DNA of 64,000 nucleotides from an archaeon (GTDB lineage Archaea > Thermoproteota > Nitrososphaeria > Nitrososphaerales > UBA183). The stretch is from contig JAKASI010000002.1 in assembly GCA_021828185.1 (NCBI GenBank), positions 62,001 through 126,000 on the forward strand, in the 5' to 3' direction. This document shows, piece after piece, positions 7,469-16,558 of this stretch. A model generated the notes under the pieces. It saw only the letters and a program-made list of their open reading frames with translations. It was not told the DNA's origin and searched no databases. Numbering within the stretch: position 1 is the first letter of the stretch; each line of letters starts with the position of its first letter. The translations under genes and the position numbers were made by a program.

Positions 7469-9482
7469 GGAACGCCGATATCCCTTCCTTCAGATCCTCG
7501 GTTCCGTAGAGGAGTCCAGCCGCCATGGCTTCCATTTCGAGGCCGTCATCGAGGGGAGCCTCGGCGCCCTTGTTGATCAGCCTCTTCGCAAGCACGACCG
7601 CAACGGGCGCCAGGGACGACGCCAGCTGCGCCCCATATTGCGCGGCGAACTCGTCGGGGTCTCCGGGGGGAATAATCTTGTGGACCAGCCCGATCTCGAA
7701 GGCGCGCCTTCCCTTGATCCTCTCGCCGGTGAGGATGAGCGCAGACGCCTTCGATATCCCGAGGAGCTTGGGGAGCCGCTGGCTCCCGGACCACGCAGGG
7801 ACCAGGCCTCTAGTGAGCTCGGGGAACCCCATCTCGACATCCTCCGTGGCCAACCTCAGGTCGCAGGAGAGCGCCAGCTCCAGCGCCCCTCCGAGGGCGT
7901 ACCCCTTGAGGACCGCGACGGTCAGCTTAGGCATCTCCGCCAGCCGCTTCATCGTCCTCGCCCCTCTCCGGGCGAACTCCATGAACGCCACCGGGCTGCT
8001 GATGAACTGAGAAAGATCGGCCCCCGACGAGAAGACGCTCCCTTCGCCCGTGACCAGCACGACGCGCGTCTCCTGGTCTGCCGACAGGTCGGAGACGGCC
8101 CTGTCCAGCCCGTCGAGCACCTCCCCGCTAATCATGTTGAACTTCGGCCTGTTCAGGACGATCCTGGCGACCCCCCCTGGCAGCTTCTCGAGGCGGACCC
8201 CCCCCTTCGGCTCCGCGGACGCAGGCTGAGCTTCCGCCTTCGCAGCCGCCTTGGCGCCCTCCGGCACGACCCTCCCCTCGACGGCGTCCCTGAGCTTCCC
8301 CTCCACGATCGACCTGGCCGGGGCGAAGATCTGGCAGTCGAAGTTCTTCGCCAGTTCCTCGAGCTTCGACTTCACCTCGGCGTTGCTCAGGTCCTTGGCC
8401 ACGGAGATGGGGCCGAAGGGCCTGTTCATCCCCAGGGTCACGCTCTTCTCGACGTCGTCCGGGGTCGCCACTCCTTCTTCGATCAGTTTGACCGCCTCGT
8501 TGATCTCCAGAGCGAATATGTCCATTATCGAGATCTTGTCCGTGGCCGCGGCCTTCGGAATCTGCGCCTTCCCCGTCGACCAGTCGTAGAACCCCTTCCC
8601 CGACTTCTTGCCCAGGAGGCCCGACTTCGCCATGCCTGCGAAGTGCTTCCCTTTGGCGTACTCGGGTGAGAGGGCCTGGGCGAAGTAGGCGAGCGAGTCG
8701 GCGGCGACGTCTATCCCCACGAAGTCCATGAGCTCGTATGGCCCCATGGGGAGCCCCTGCCCCTTCGCGAAGGTGTCCACCTCGGCCGGAGAGGCGATCC
8801 CCCTGTCCAGGACCAGACAGAAGAACAGGGTGTCGGCCGCGTTGATCCTGTTGACTATGAAGCCGGGGCTGTCCTTGAGCACCCTGACCGCGGTCCTTCC
8901 GATCTTCCCGCAGACGTCCACCGCGTCCTGCTCGACCGCCGGGTCGGTCCTGGCGCCGGGTATCACCTCCACCAGCTTCATCACCATCGGCGGATTGAAG
9001 AAGTGCATCCCCACGACCCTCCCGGGGCCCGACGCTGCCTCGGCAAGGTCGGAGATCTTGATGTTGGACGTGTTCGACGCGATGATCGCGCCCCGGGGGG
9101 CGTGTTGGCTCACCTCCCTGAAGACCGCCCGCTTGAGCTCCAAGGACTCGGGGACCGCCTCGACCACCAGGTCGGCCTGGGCGACGGCGCTGGCCGTCTC
9201 TCCCGTGTACGCGAGCCGGCCGATGGCGGCATCTGCCTGCGCCCTGGTCAGCTTCCCCCTCTCCACCATCCTGTCGAGGCTCGCAGCGATCCTCCCTTTC
9301 GCCTTCTCCAGCGCCTGGGGGAACTTGTCCGCCAGAGTGACGCCGAACCCGCTCACTGCGAACAGCTCGGCTATCCCGTGCCCCATGTCTCCGGCTCCTA
9401 TCACCGCCACCCTGTTGATGTCCAAGGTCTCGAGACATGTGGCGCCGTGAGGCGCCTTAATTCCCTTTCCACTGGAAACCAA
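7434..9482 (-). CDS. 3-hydroxyacyl-CoA dehydrogenase / enoyl-CoA hydratase fusion
   Basis: A 682-residue bifunctional protein. Residues about 25-310 are an NAD-binding 3-hydroxyacyl-CoA dehydrogenase (GAGDMGHGIAE; catalytic-His region MHFFNPPMVMKLVE; SPGFIVNRI), followed by a second C-terminal HAD domain to about 400. A linker rich in Ala and Glu leads to a crotonase domain from about 425, with GSVFSSGADLSQF and both catalytic Glu positions (GGALELALSCD and MGFPE). This order, dehydrogenase first and hydratase last, is the archaeal type. The start is uncertain: TTG at 9482 fits a TATA box at about 9504-9511, while an internal TTG before DINRVAVIGAG is also possible. Confidence 0.93.
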   Translation of the reverse strand: MVSSGKGIKAPHGATCLETLDINRVAVIGAGDMGHGIAELFAVSGFGVTLADKFPQALEKAKGRIAASLDRMVERGKLTRAQADAAIGRLAYTGETASAVAQADLVVEAVPESLELKRAVFREVSQHAPRGAIIASNTSNIKISDLAEAASGPGRVVGMHFFNPPMVMKLVEVIPGARTDPAVEQDAVDVCGKIGRTAVRVLKDSPGFIVNRINAADTLFFCLVLDRGIASPAEVDTFAKGQGLPMGPYELMDFVGIDVAADSLAYFAQALSPEYAKGKHFAGMAKSGLLGKKSGKGFYDWSTGKAQIPKAAATDKISIMDIFALEINEAVKLIEEGVATPDDVEKSVTLGMNRPFGPISVAKDLSNAEVKSKLEELAKNFDCQIFAPARSIVEGKLRDAVEGRVVPEGAKAAAKAEAQPASAEPKGGVRLEKLPGGVARIVLNRPKFNMISGEVLDGLDRAVSDLSADQETRVVLVTGEGSVFSSGADLSQFISSPVAFMEFARRGARTMKRLAEMPKLTVAVLKGYALGGALELALSCDLRLATEDVEMGFPELTRGLVPAWSGSQRLPKLLGISKASALILTGERIKGRRAFEIGLVHKIIPPGDPDEFAAQYGAQLASSLAPVAVVLAKRLINKGAEAPLDDGLEMEAMAAGLLYGTEDLKEGISAFLGKRKPEFKGK

Positions 9483-9537
9483 GGTAACCTAAAGGTGACC
9501 ACGCGTAAATAGTGCCCGGGGCCCCCCGCTGTCACCA
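9483..9537. promoter_or_regulatory. Divergent promoter, hydratase fusion / acyl-CoA dehydrogenase
   Basis: The element cgtaaatag (9503-9511) is positioned about 27-30 nt before the ATG at 9538 and, read on the other strand as ctatttacg, about the same distance before the TTG at 9482. A single A/T-rich core could serve both genes and would couple two steps of beta-oxidation. Confidence 0.45.
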
Positions 9538-10731
9538 ATGAGCACCCTGAACCCACTGCCGTCGGACTACGTCATCGCAATCTCAGAGGAGCAGGAGGCC
9601 TTCAGGAAGGCGGTGAGGGAGTTCGCCGAAAAGGAGCTCGGTCCGGCGGCCCAGAAGATCGACAGGGACAACCAGATGGACATGAAGCTGGTCAGGCGGG
9701 CGGCCGACCTCGGCCTGTTCGGGGTCCCGTTCCCCGAAGAATACGGAGGGGGAGGGGGGGACGACCTTTCGCTCGTGATTGCCACGGAGGAGATAGCGAG
9801 ATTCTCCGCCGCCTTTTCTGCCGTCATCGGCGCGACCTATCTGGTCTCGACCCCGCTGTTCCTGTTCGGCACCGAGGAGCAGAAGAAGAAGTATCTCGTG
9901 CCGATCGCGAGGGGCGAGAAGATCGCCGCCCATGCCATGACCGAGCCCGGCACCGGGTCCGACGTGGCTGCGATCACCACGACGGCCCAGAAGAACGGGG
10001 ACAAGTACGTCATCAACGGGAAGAAGATGTTCATCACCAACGGGGACAAGGCCGAGACCTTCCTCATCTTCGCGAGGACGAGCCCCAAGGAGGAGGGGAA
10101 GAGGCACCGGGGGGTCACCGCCTTCATAGCGGAAAAGGGGATGGCGGGCCTCAACGTGGGCCAGCGGACGGAGGTCATCGGGCTGAGGGGGGACCAGCCG
10201 GTGGAACTGATGTTCGACAACCTCGAAGTCCCGGAGGGCAACGTGGTCGGGGAAGTGGGACGGGGGGTGAACATCGCGCTGAACTGCTACGACCATGGCA
10301 GGGTGGGGGTGGCCGCCCAGGGGACCGGGCTGGCCCAGGCGGCGCTCGAAGCCGCTCTGACCTACTCGACCCAGAGGCAGACCTTCGACACGTACCTGCT
10401 CCAGTACCAGCAGGTCCAGTTCAAGATAGCCGAGATGACGGCCGCTGTCCACACGGCCAGGCTCCTCACCTATTGGGCCGCGACCCTGACCAAGAAGCAG
10501 AAGGACTTCATCAAGGCGTCTTCCATCGCGAAGATAGTCGCGACCGAGGCCGCGGAGAAGAACGCCCACATGGCCATGATGATCATGGGGGCCTATGGCG
10601 TCTCCACGGACATGAACGTGGAAAGGATACTCAGGGACTCCCAGATCATCAAGACCTACGAGGGGGCCAACGACATCCAGCGCCTGGTCATAATGAAAGA
10701 AGTGGCCAAAGAGATGGGTGTGCTGGGCTAG
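9538..10731 (+). CDS. Acyl-CoA dehydrogenase
   Basis: The 397-residue protein is a full-length FAD-dependent acyl-CoA dehydrogenase, which introduces the 2,3-double bond in acyl-CoA and passes electrons to an electron-transfer flavoprotein. It has the FAD/substrate motif AMTEPGTGSD, the ITNGDKAETF segment, and the C-terminal KTYEGANDIQ, whose Glu (about 375) is the catalytic base in the short/medium-chain type. It is the first oxidative step of the block, divergent from the enzyme for the next two steps. Confidence 0.95.
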   Translation: MSTLNPLPSDYVIAISEEQEAFRKAVREFAEKELGPAAQKIDRDNQMDMKLVRRAADLGLFGVPFPEEYGGGGGDDLSLVIATEEIARFSAAFSAVIGATYLVSTPLFLFGTEEQKKKYLVPIARGEKIAAHAMTEPGTGSDVAAITTTAQKNGDKYVINGKKMFITNGDKAETFLIFARTSPKEEGKRHRGVTAFIAEKGMAGLNVGQRTEVIGLRGDQPVELMFDNLEVPEGNVVGEVGRGVNIALNCYDHGRVGVAAQGTGLAQAALEAALTYSTQRQTFDTYLLQYQQVQFKIAEMTAAVHTARLLTYWAATLTKKQKDFIKASSIAKIVATEAAEKNAHMAMMIMGAYGVSTDMNVERILRDSQIIKTYEGANDIQRLVIMKEVAKEMGVLG

Positions 10732-10778
10732 CCCGGGGAAGTTGAAATACGGCACCCCTCTTCTGAGGTAGGAATCGA

Positions 10779-11939
10779 TTGGAGCAGGTCGCGGTCGTAG
10801 GGATTGGGCACAGCAGGTTCGGAAGAAGGACGGACGTCAACATCGGGGAGCTCGCCTTCGAGTCCATCAAGCAGGCGGTCGACGACGCCGGGGTCGACAA
10901 GAAGGACATCGGGAACGTCGTCGTCGGGAGCGCAGGCGGGTGGTACGAGGAGTCCCTCCCGGCTGTCGTGGTGGACGAGTACGCGGGGCTGACAGGAGCC
11001 GGGACCATGAGGGTCGAGGCGGCTTGCGCGAGCGGGAGCGCGGCCGTGAAGGCGGCCTACAACAGCATCGTCAGCGGGGAGGTCGACGTCGCCATGGCGG
11101 TCGGGGTCGAGAAGATGACAGAAGTGGACACCCCGACTTCGGTCGAGCTCATCGGCAGGGCGGGGTCGTACATGTGGGAGTTCGAGAACTACGGGATGAC
11201 CTTCCCGGCCTACTACGCGCTCTACGCCGTGGCCCACATGAGCAGGTTCGGGACCACCGAGGAGGACATGTCGAGGGTCGCGGTGAAGGCCCACCATTAC
11301 GGCTCCATGAACCCCCTGGCGCAGTTCCAGAAGGAGATCACCTTGGAGAAGGCCATGGGGTCGCAGGTAGTGTCATGGCCGCTCAAGCTCTATGACGCCT
11401 GCCCGCTGACCGACGGGTCCGCGGCTGTGATCCTCGCACGGGAGGACACGGCGAGGAAGCTGACCGACACACCCGTCTGGATCAGGGGGGTCGGCTACTC
11501 GTCGGACACGGCCAACCTCAGCAGGAGGAACGACTACGTGGGGCTCGAAGCGGCGGTCAGCGCGGCCAGACAGGCATACTCGAGGGCCAAGGTCTCTCCA
11601 GGCGACATCGACGTGGCCACAGCCCATGACTGCTTCACCATCGCGGAGTTGATGGCCTACGAGGACCTGGGGTTCTGCAAGAAGGGGGAGGCTGCCAAGA
11701 TGATAAGAGAAGGGCAGACCGAGCTCGGCGGGAAGATCCCGGTGAACCTCGACGGGGGCCTCAAGGCCAAGGGCCACCCCATAGGCGCAACCGGCGTGTC
11801 GATGGCGGTCGAGATCACCAAACAGCTCAGGGGCGAGGCCGGGCGCCGCCAGGCCCCGATCAGGAAGGGGTACGGGCTGGTCCACAACATCGGCGGGACC
11901 GGCCACTACGCCTACGTGACTATCCTCTCGAGGAACTGA
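10779..11939 (+). CDS. Thiolase of the archaeal SCP2/acetoacetyl-CoA type
   Basis: A 386-residue thiolase-fold protein with the Cys nucleophile in EAACASGSAAV and the GHPIGATG His motif. Its C-terminus reads HNIGGTGHYAYV instead of the C-x-G-G-G of classical thiolases, as in SCP-x-like archaeal acetoacetyl-CoA thiolases that work in complex with a DUF35 protein. The DUF35 gene follows after 3 bp, which supports this. In many archaea this pair channels acetoacetyl-CoA to HMG-CoA synthase; no such synthase is in the window, so a role in acyl-CoA breakdown is equally possible. TTG start follows a TATA-like tgaaatac. Confidence 0.88.
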   Translation: MEQVAVVGIGHSRFGRRTDVNIGELAFESIKQAVDDAGVDKKDIGNVVVGSAGGWYEESLPAVVVDEYAGLTGAGTMRVEAACASGSAAVKAAYNSIVSGEVDVAMAVGVEKMTEVDTPTSVELIGRAGSYMWEFENYGMTFPAYYALYAVAHMSRFGTTEEDMSRVAVKAHHYGSMNPLAQFQKEITLEKAMGSQVVSWPLKLYDACPLTDGSAAVILAREDTARKLTDTPVWIRGVGYSSDTANLSRRNDYVGLEAAVSAARQAYSRAKVSPGDIDVATAHDCFTIAELMAYEDLGFCKKGEAAKMIREGQTELGGKIPVNLDGGLKAKGHPIGATGVSMAVEITKQLRGEAGRRQAPIRKGYGLVHNIGGTGHYAYVTILSRN

Positions 11940-11942
11940 GCC

Positions 11943-12374
11943 ATGCCGGAGTCGCCTGTCCTTCACTCGCGGAGGACCCTGACCCTGAGGTTCGACATCC
12001 CGATCTCGAAGACCCACGAGTTCTGGGACGCCTTGAAGAGCGGGAAGTTCATCACCACGAAGTGCACGAAGTGCGGCCACGTCTCCTTCCCTCCCCAGGC
12101 CGACTGCCCCAGGTGCATGGGGAACGAGTTCTCCTGGGTGGAGCTTGGGCGGGACGCCACTCTGGTGACCTACACCCGCGTCCAGGTAGTCCCTGCAAGC
12201 TTCGCGGGCAGCAACCCGTACGTGATCGCCATCGGCGAGCTGAAAGACGGCCTGAAGGTCCTGGCCTGGCTCGAAGGGGCCGAGCCCGAGAAGGCGAAGC
12301 CCGGTATGCGGCTATGGCTCGAGGCCAGGACGAGCAAGGAAGGGAACCCCTACTACGTCTTCGTGCCTATCTAG
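11943..12374 (+). CDS. DUF35 OB-fold acyl-CoA-associated zinc-ribbon protein
   Basis: The 143-residue protein has an N-terminal helix, a rubredoxin-like zinc ribbon (CTKCGH about residue 41 and CPRCMG about residue 56) and a C-terminal OB-fold region. DUF35 proteins bind CoA and scaffold the thiolase encoded just before. The stop TAG shares a CTAG with the stop of the convergent SCP2 gene. Confidence 0.88.
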   Translation: MPESPVLHSRRTLTLRFDIPISKTHEFWDALKSGKFITTKCTKCGHVSFPPQADCPRCMGNEFSWVELGRDATLVTYTRVQVVPASFAGSNPYVIAIGELKDGLKVLAWLEGAEPEKAKPGMRLWLEARTSKEGNPYYVFVPI

Positions 12375-12748
12375 AATTCCTTGGGGACGTCCCTCATTAT
12401 CTCGGCGACCCTGGTGAACCGGTCCTTGTACATCAGGATCTTCGTGAGCGAGCCCTTGAACTTCAGCTGGCCCTTCAGGACAGCCGACTGTATGTCGACC
12501 TCCCCCTTCGCCACCTTGCACCAGGCCTCGTAGGGCCCGTCGAAGGAGAATTCGGTGGACGCCCCGGGCGCGGCCTTCTGGAAGGTCGTGACGCCGCCGT
12601 CGACGTTCAGGATGTAGTTCAGCCCCTGGTCGGTCACGTTGAAGGCGACGCTGGTCTTGAAGCTCTTCGAGGTCTCGGCCCACTTGGGGTCGCTCGAGAG
12701 GGCGCCCTGGACCTGAGAGACATACTCCTCACTCATGTACTTGGCCAT
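12371..12748 (-). CDS. SCP2 sterol-transfer-domain protein
   Basis: A 125-residue single-domain protein with the SCP2 lipid-binding pattern: a hydrophobic sheet containing YILNVDGGVTTF, a segment with FDGPYEAWCKVAKGE, and a hydrophobic C-terminal helix region (GSLTKILMYKDRF). Such proteins bind fatty acyl chains or acyl-CoA; the location beside thiolase and DUF35 genes suggests it carries lipid substrates for that pathway. The start overlaps the end of the upstream 98-aa gene by 20 bp. Confidence 0.82.
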   Translation of the reverse strand: MAKYMSEEYVSQVQGALSSDPKWAETSKSFKTSVAFNVTDQGLNYILNVDGGVTTFQKAAPGASTEFSFDGPYEAWCKVAKGEVDIQSAVLKGQLKFKGSLTKILMYKDRFTRVAEIMRDVPKEF

Positions 12749-13025
12749 TGGTCGCCGCCTCTGCTGCTCTCCTTTTGAGGTTACCTACGGCCCCCGACGT
12801 GAGGACCGCCGTCAGCCTCTTTCCGCCGACGGTCGGCGCTCCTTCGGTCGTCCGGAACGAGGGCGCGACCTCGTTGGTCGTCTTCACGATCACCGCCCTG
12901 GGGTTCCCTTGGACCTCGATCACCCTGTCACCCGGGTGCCTCCGCTCGATGACCGATTGGAGCGCCTTCCTCTCGGGCTGGGTGATGGCCGCGTCGGCGA
13001 CGAGGAGGACGTATCTCTTCGGCAT
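12729..13025 (-). CDS. Hypothetical protein, 98 aa
   Basis: Not recognised with confidence. The first 50 residues alternate beta and helix (PKRYVLLVADAAITQ, then a helix, then RVIEVQGNPRAVIVKTT), as in small ferredoxin-like RNA-binding proteins. It lies 1 bp after the gene for an exosome-associated RNA-binding protein; in other archaea RNase P proteins can occupy this type of neighbourhood, but no diagnostic RNase P motif is visible. Ends in a basic, Ala-rich tail. Confidence 0.55.
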   Translation of the reverse strand: MPKRYVLLVADAAITQPERKALQSVIERRHPGDRVIEVQGNPRAVIVKTTNEVAPSFRTTEGAPTVGGKRLTAVLTSGAVGNLKRRAAEAATNGQVHE

Positions 13026-13026
13026 G

Positions 13027-13464
13027 TCACCTGCGCCCCAGCAGTCCCGCGTAGAAGTCCGCCGCCCCTCCCTTGATCATGAACATCCTGGGCTTGACCT
13101 TCACCCTCACCGGGTCGGAGGCCCCGAGGGAGAGGGAGCCGGAGACGAGGCTCTGTTTGTCCAGCCTCACGAACAGCGCCGAGTGCTCGTCCAGGTGCGA
13201 CTCGAGCTCCGCGACGAGCCGGTCGACTACTCCGGCAGGGAGCGAGCCGACGAGGTGGCTGAACCCGGACGCGGCCTCCTCGCCCGTGAGGTGCACCCGG
13301 CTGCTCACTATCTGGTTCCCGAAGTGGCCCTCCAGGGCCTCGGTCTCGGCTTTCGGCTCCTGTCCCAGCAGCCTCGCGACTGCCCGCTCGATCTTCCCCC
13401 GGTCCTCGGTGGCGTGAACGAAGTAGGTGATTTCGAGCGACTGGATGGCCCCTTTCATCCCCAT
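13027..13464 (-). CDS. Predicted exosome-associated RNA-binding protein (COG1325-like)
   Basis: The 145-residue protein matches the archaeal COG1325 pattern: N-terminal SLEITYFVHATEDRGKI, the GHFGNQIVSSRVHLTG segment in the middle and a C-terminal VKVKPRMFMIKGG. Members are predicted RNA-binding proteins encoded with exosome and RNase P genes and are thought to act in rRNA or tRNA maturation. ATG at 13464 or the second ATG two codons later are both possible. Confidence 0.75.
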   Translation of the reverse strand: MGMKGAIQSLEITYFVHATEDRGKIERAVARLLGQEPKAETEALEGHFGNQIVSSRVHLTGEEAASGFSHLVGSLPAGVVDRLVAELESHLDEHSALFVRLDKQSLVSGSLSLGASDPVRVKVKPRMFMIKGGAADFYAGLLGRR

Positions 13465-13557
13465 GGCTCCCCTCCTCGCACGGATATACCCGCCTGTGGC
13501 TCCGGGCGCAGGCGATCACAGAGAAGATTAACTACACCCTCGGCGGACACCGGCCCC

Positions 13558-14079
13558 GTGGCCAAGAAGCTGACCGTCGAGGACGTCCTCTCCGACGAGC
13601 TCAAGCGCGAGATGAACCTGGATACCGCCACCTTCGCGGTCCGGGACAACTGGGACCTGGTGATGCACAGCGTGTACCAGATGCCCATAGAGTACGCCGG
13701 CTACACCAAGAGAGTCGGGGACATGAAGCTTCTCAAGGAGATGGTCGACACCATGACCGAGTCCAAGTTCGACCACGTGAAGAGGAGCGAGAGCAGGAGG
13801 AAGCAGCTCGCCCAGTTCACCAAGACCCAGAGCATGTATTACAACCTGGTCTTCACCGAAGGGAAGAGGAAGGTCGGCTACGGCGCCCTCATCCACTTCC
13901 CCAAGCTGAGGGCGGACCCGGACAGGAGCTCCGGCATCGTCCTCGCCGCGAAGATCGTTGTTGACGGCGGCAAGCGCACCTCGAACTTCGAAAGGGGGAA
14001 GTTCGACGACTTCCTCGTGGAGGTCAAGCCGTTCGTCAACCTCCTCGGGGACCTGTACCACCAGACCCGCAGAATGTGA
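13558..14079 (+). CDS. Hypothetical protein, 173 aa
   Basis: Not recognised. The GTG start sits about 27 nt after a TATA-like gattaacta (13527-13535), which supports the leaderless start. The protein is soluble and basic, with helical KSxxR-rich stretches and the segment GYGALIHFPKLRADP in the middle. It ends 13 bp before the TnpB remnant on the other strand, so the element inserted right behind it without breaking it. Confidence 0.6.
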   Translation: MAKKLTVEDVLSDELKREMNLDTATFAVRDNWDLVMHSVYQMPIEYAGYTKRVGDMKLLKEMVDTMTESKFDHVKRSESRRKQLAQFTKTQSMYYNLVFTEGKRKVGYGALIHFPKLRADPDRSSGIVLAAKIVVDGGKRTSNFERGKFDDFLVEVKPFVNLLGDLYHQTRRM

Positions 14080-14091
14080 GCTACCTGCCGT

Positions 14092-15277
14092 CTAAACGAC
14101 GTTGGCTTCCGTCGCCGGTAGCCGGCTTACTGTTTCTTCCACTAGGCTTGCCGAAACCCCTGGAATGCCGAAGTACTCCATCAGCTCGGTAGCGGCCTCC
14201 ATGTCCACAGGCGTAGATTCCCTGCACCCCGCAGGTGTTTCCTTCCAGTGGTTCACTGCTGCGCCGAGGTCCCTGGCTATGATGAGATCGCATCTATCGC
14301 AATGGTAGATGCGTTCATCTAGGCCGATTCCGTTCAGGGCCTCGCAACGGCTGCACCTCCGGGTGGTTGGCTCGGACCTTCTCACGAGAATTCGGGTGCG
14401 CGGCCCGTTCAGGCCGCTCATTATCCCTCCAATCGCCGAGGCTGTCACCTCCGTACCCCACATCCTCTGCCATCCGGCGACGCTGTCATCTTGAACAGCC
14501 ATCAGACTGTGCGTGGCGAGCAGCCTGCTTGCTATTTTGTTCCTAATGTCACTCCGCTGGTTTGCCGGCCGGCAATATTCCCTATCCAACAGCGCGTCTG
14601 TCTTGAACCTATTCTGGCTGCCTGTGCTTCTCCTTGACAACTCGCGATTCAAACGTCTGACCTTCTTGGCCGGTAGGATGCCTTCGTCTATCAGCAATCC
14701 GTTGGAAAGTGTCAGTTGGTGTTTGGTCACTGCATCGATTCCTATCCCATTCCGTGAAGCAACGCGCTCACCTTGGTTCTGATACGTGGCAGTATGAGGG
14801 AAATATCCCTCATTTCTCTGCTCCAGCGTCGCGCTTGTGCAATAGGCCTCTCTCGGAATGAGTCCTCTGACCCGTAATGGCCTGCTGACTCCCTGGATTG
14901 AAATCTTGTTGCCGCGAACCCAAGTCATGCCGTACTGCTTCAGGGGGGTTGATCTGGCTTTGCTCTTGAATCTCAAAGCGCCGACTTCAGCCACTCCTCC
15001 TGAGCCGTGCAAGACCCAGGATGGAGTCTTTCGTCCTGTCCAGGATCTCTTGCCGTATCTGTGCGGAAAGGTACCTGAGCGGGGGTGACTCGACCTTCCC
15101 TTCTTTGTCGAAGACCTGAACGGTCTTTGTCATGTAATCTGCATGGAAGACATCACCCCGGGCGAGGAGGTCGTTGTAGAACCATCTTGCTTCCAGGAAG
15201 AGCCTCTTGAGCATTTCAAGCGCTTCCCTTGAGAGGCGCGACTTGTCGACTTTCAGATCATAGGTCTTGCAAACCAT
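14092..15277 (-). pseudogene. tnpB: TnpB-like (IS200/IS605 OrfB) nuclease gene with frameshift
   Basis: Two overlapping minus-strand frames together make one TnpB of about 390 residues. The N-terminal piece (15277 to 14987) starts VCKTYDLKVDKSRLSREA and ends SILGLARLRRSG; the C-terminal piece continues in another frame from about 14995 with EVGALRFKSKAR. The C-terminal part has RuvC-I (GIGIDAVTKHQLT), a zinc finger with two CxxC pairs (CSRC and CDRC) and the final RDLGAAVNHWK with Asp. The RuvC-II Glu is apparently Gln (MAVQDDSV). Loss of frame suggests decay, though a sequencing error or programmed shift cannot be excluded. No TnpA is adjacent. Confidence 0.8.
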
Positions 15278-15565
15278 CGAACTGTGCCTAGCGATGGTCT
15301 GTCTTCTTGCCTGAGCGATTAGCAGATTCTTGGATGGCCTGTCTGACGTTTGGTTCGTCTCCGGACCGCGGACGATTGCCTCTTAAGACAAGCGAGTGGT
15401 ATTGGCGAAGTTGACCAGGGGAGCGCTCTGAAAGTGTCTGCGAGGACCTGGCGGCCGACCATGATACAGACATGCTCCCGATCTCGCGGATGTTTCTAAT
15501 CTGGGCGAGTCTCCCTTTCCCGAACTTAAATCCTAGGAATTCCGGCTTCTGTCTGAAGATTCGGT
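15278..15565. other. Intergenic region upstream of kae1, probable element end
   Basis: No credible gene. Base composition in the left part is closer to the TnpB remnant than to its host neighbours, so it may contain the left end of that element; I found no clear terminal repeat. At about 15523-15531 cttaaatcc is a likely TATA box for kae1 (start 15566). Confidence 0.35.
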
Positions 15566-16558
15566 ATGAAGCAGTACGTCCTCGGGGTCGAAAGCACAGC
15601 CCACACCTTCTCGGTGTCCGTGGTTTCGTCAGACGGCGAAATCCTCTCCAACGCCAAGGCGGTGTACAAGCCTCCCGAAGGGAGCGGCATCCACCCCTTC
15701 GAGGCTTCGCAGAGCCACCTCGCCTCCGCCCCGAGGGTCCTCTCCGAGGCGGTCTCCTCGTCCGGGATCTCCCTAGCGGACCTTTCGGCGGTCTCCTACG
15801 CCATGGGGCCGGGGCTTGGCCCGTGCCTGAGGGTCGGAGCCGTGGTGGCCAGGACGCTCGCATCTTCCCTCGACCTGCCGCTGGTCCCGGTCAACCACGC
15901 CGTAGGGCACATCGAACTGGGGTGCCTCCTCACCGGGGCGGCCGACCCGGTCGTCCTGCTCGTGTCTGGGGGGCACACCATGATCATTGCCTACTCGGGG
16001 AACCGCTGGCGGGTCCTCGGGGAGTCCCTCGACCTCACCCTGGGCCAGCTGCTGGACCAGTTCGGGAGGCATCACGGGCTCGCCTCTCCCTGCGGCAGGG
16101 CCATCGAAGAGGCCGCAGGAAAGTCCCGCAGGTATCTCAGGCTCCCCTACGCCGTCAAGGGGAACGACGTCTCCTTCTCGGGGCTCCTCACCGCCTCCAA
16201 GCTCCTCCTCGACAGGGGGGAGTCCTTCGACGACGTGTCCTACTCGATTCAGGAGACCGCCTTCGCCATGGTAACCGAAGTGACCGAGCGCGCCCTGGCC
16301 TTCACCGGCAAGCGCGAAGTCATGATCGTGGGCGGGGTGGCTGCCAACAGGAGGCTCGCCGAGATGATGACTTTCATGGCCGAAAGGCACTCCGCTGCGG
16401 TCAGCTCGGCTCCGCTCGAGTACAGCGGAGACTGCGGCGCCCAGATCGCCTGGACAGGGTGGCTCGCGCACAAGAGCTCGATCGCCGTCCCGGTGGAAGA
16501 GTCGAAGGTACAGCAGTCCTGGAGGCTTGACAGAGTCGACATCCCCTGGCGGGAGTGA
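15566..16558 (+). CDS. kae1: tRNA N6-threonylcarbamoyltransferase, KEOPS subunit Kae1
   Basis: A 330-residue ASKHA-fold protein of the Kae1/TsaD family that transfers threonylcarbamoyl to A37 of ANN-decoding tRNAs. The metal-binding His pair is in IHPFEASQSH (about residues 42-50), the PGLGPCLRVG and VSGGHT nucleotide-binding loops follow, and IVGGVAANRRL and YSGDCGAQIAW are at the C-terminal end. The bud32 gene overlaps its 3' end, the usual KEOPS arrangement. Confidence 0.95.
   Translation: MKQYVLGVESTAHTFSVSVVSSDGEILSNAKAVYKPPEGSGIHPFEASQSHLASAPRVLSEAVSSSGISLADLSAVSYAMGPGLGPCLRVGAVVARTLASSLDLPLVPVNHAVGHIELGCLLTGAADPVVLLVSGGHTMIIAYSGNRWRVLGESLDLTLGQLLDQFGRHHGLASPCGRAIEEAAGKSRRYLRLPYAVKGNDVSFSGLLTASKLLLDRGESFDDVSYSIQETAFAMVTEVTERALAFTGKREVMIVGGVAANRRLAEMMTFMAERHSAAVSSAPLEYSGDCGAQIAWTGWLAHKSSIAVPVEESKVQQSWRLDRVDIPWRE

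Noticed and set aside
15288..15863. 191-residue minus-strand frame as a TnpA or other gene
   Set aside because: It is Arg/Pro-rich, has no transposase motif and overlaps the start of kae1; it is a shadow frame.
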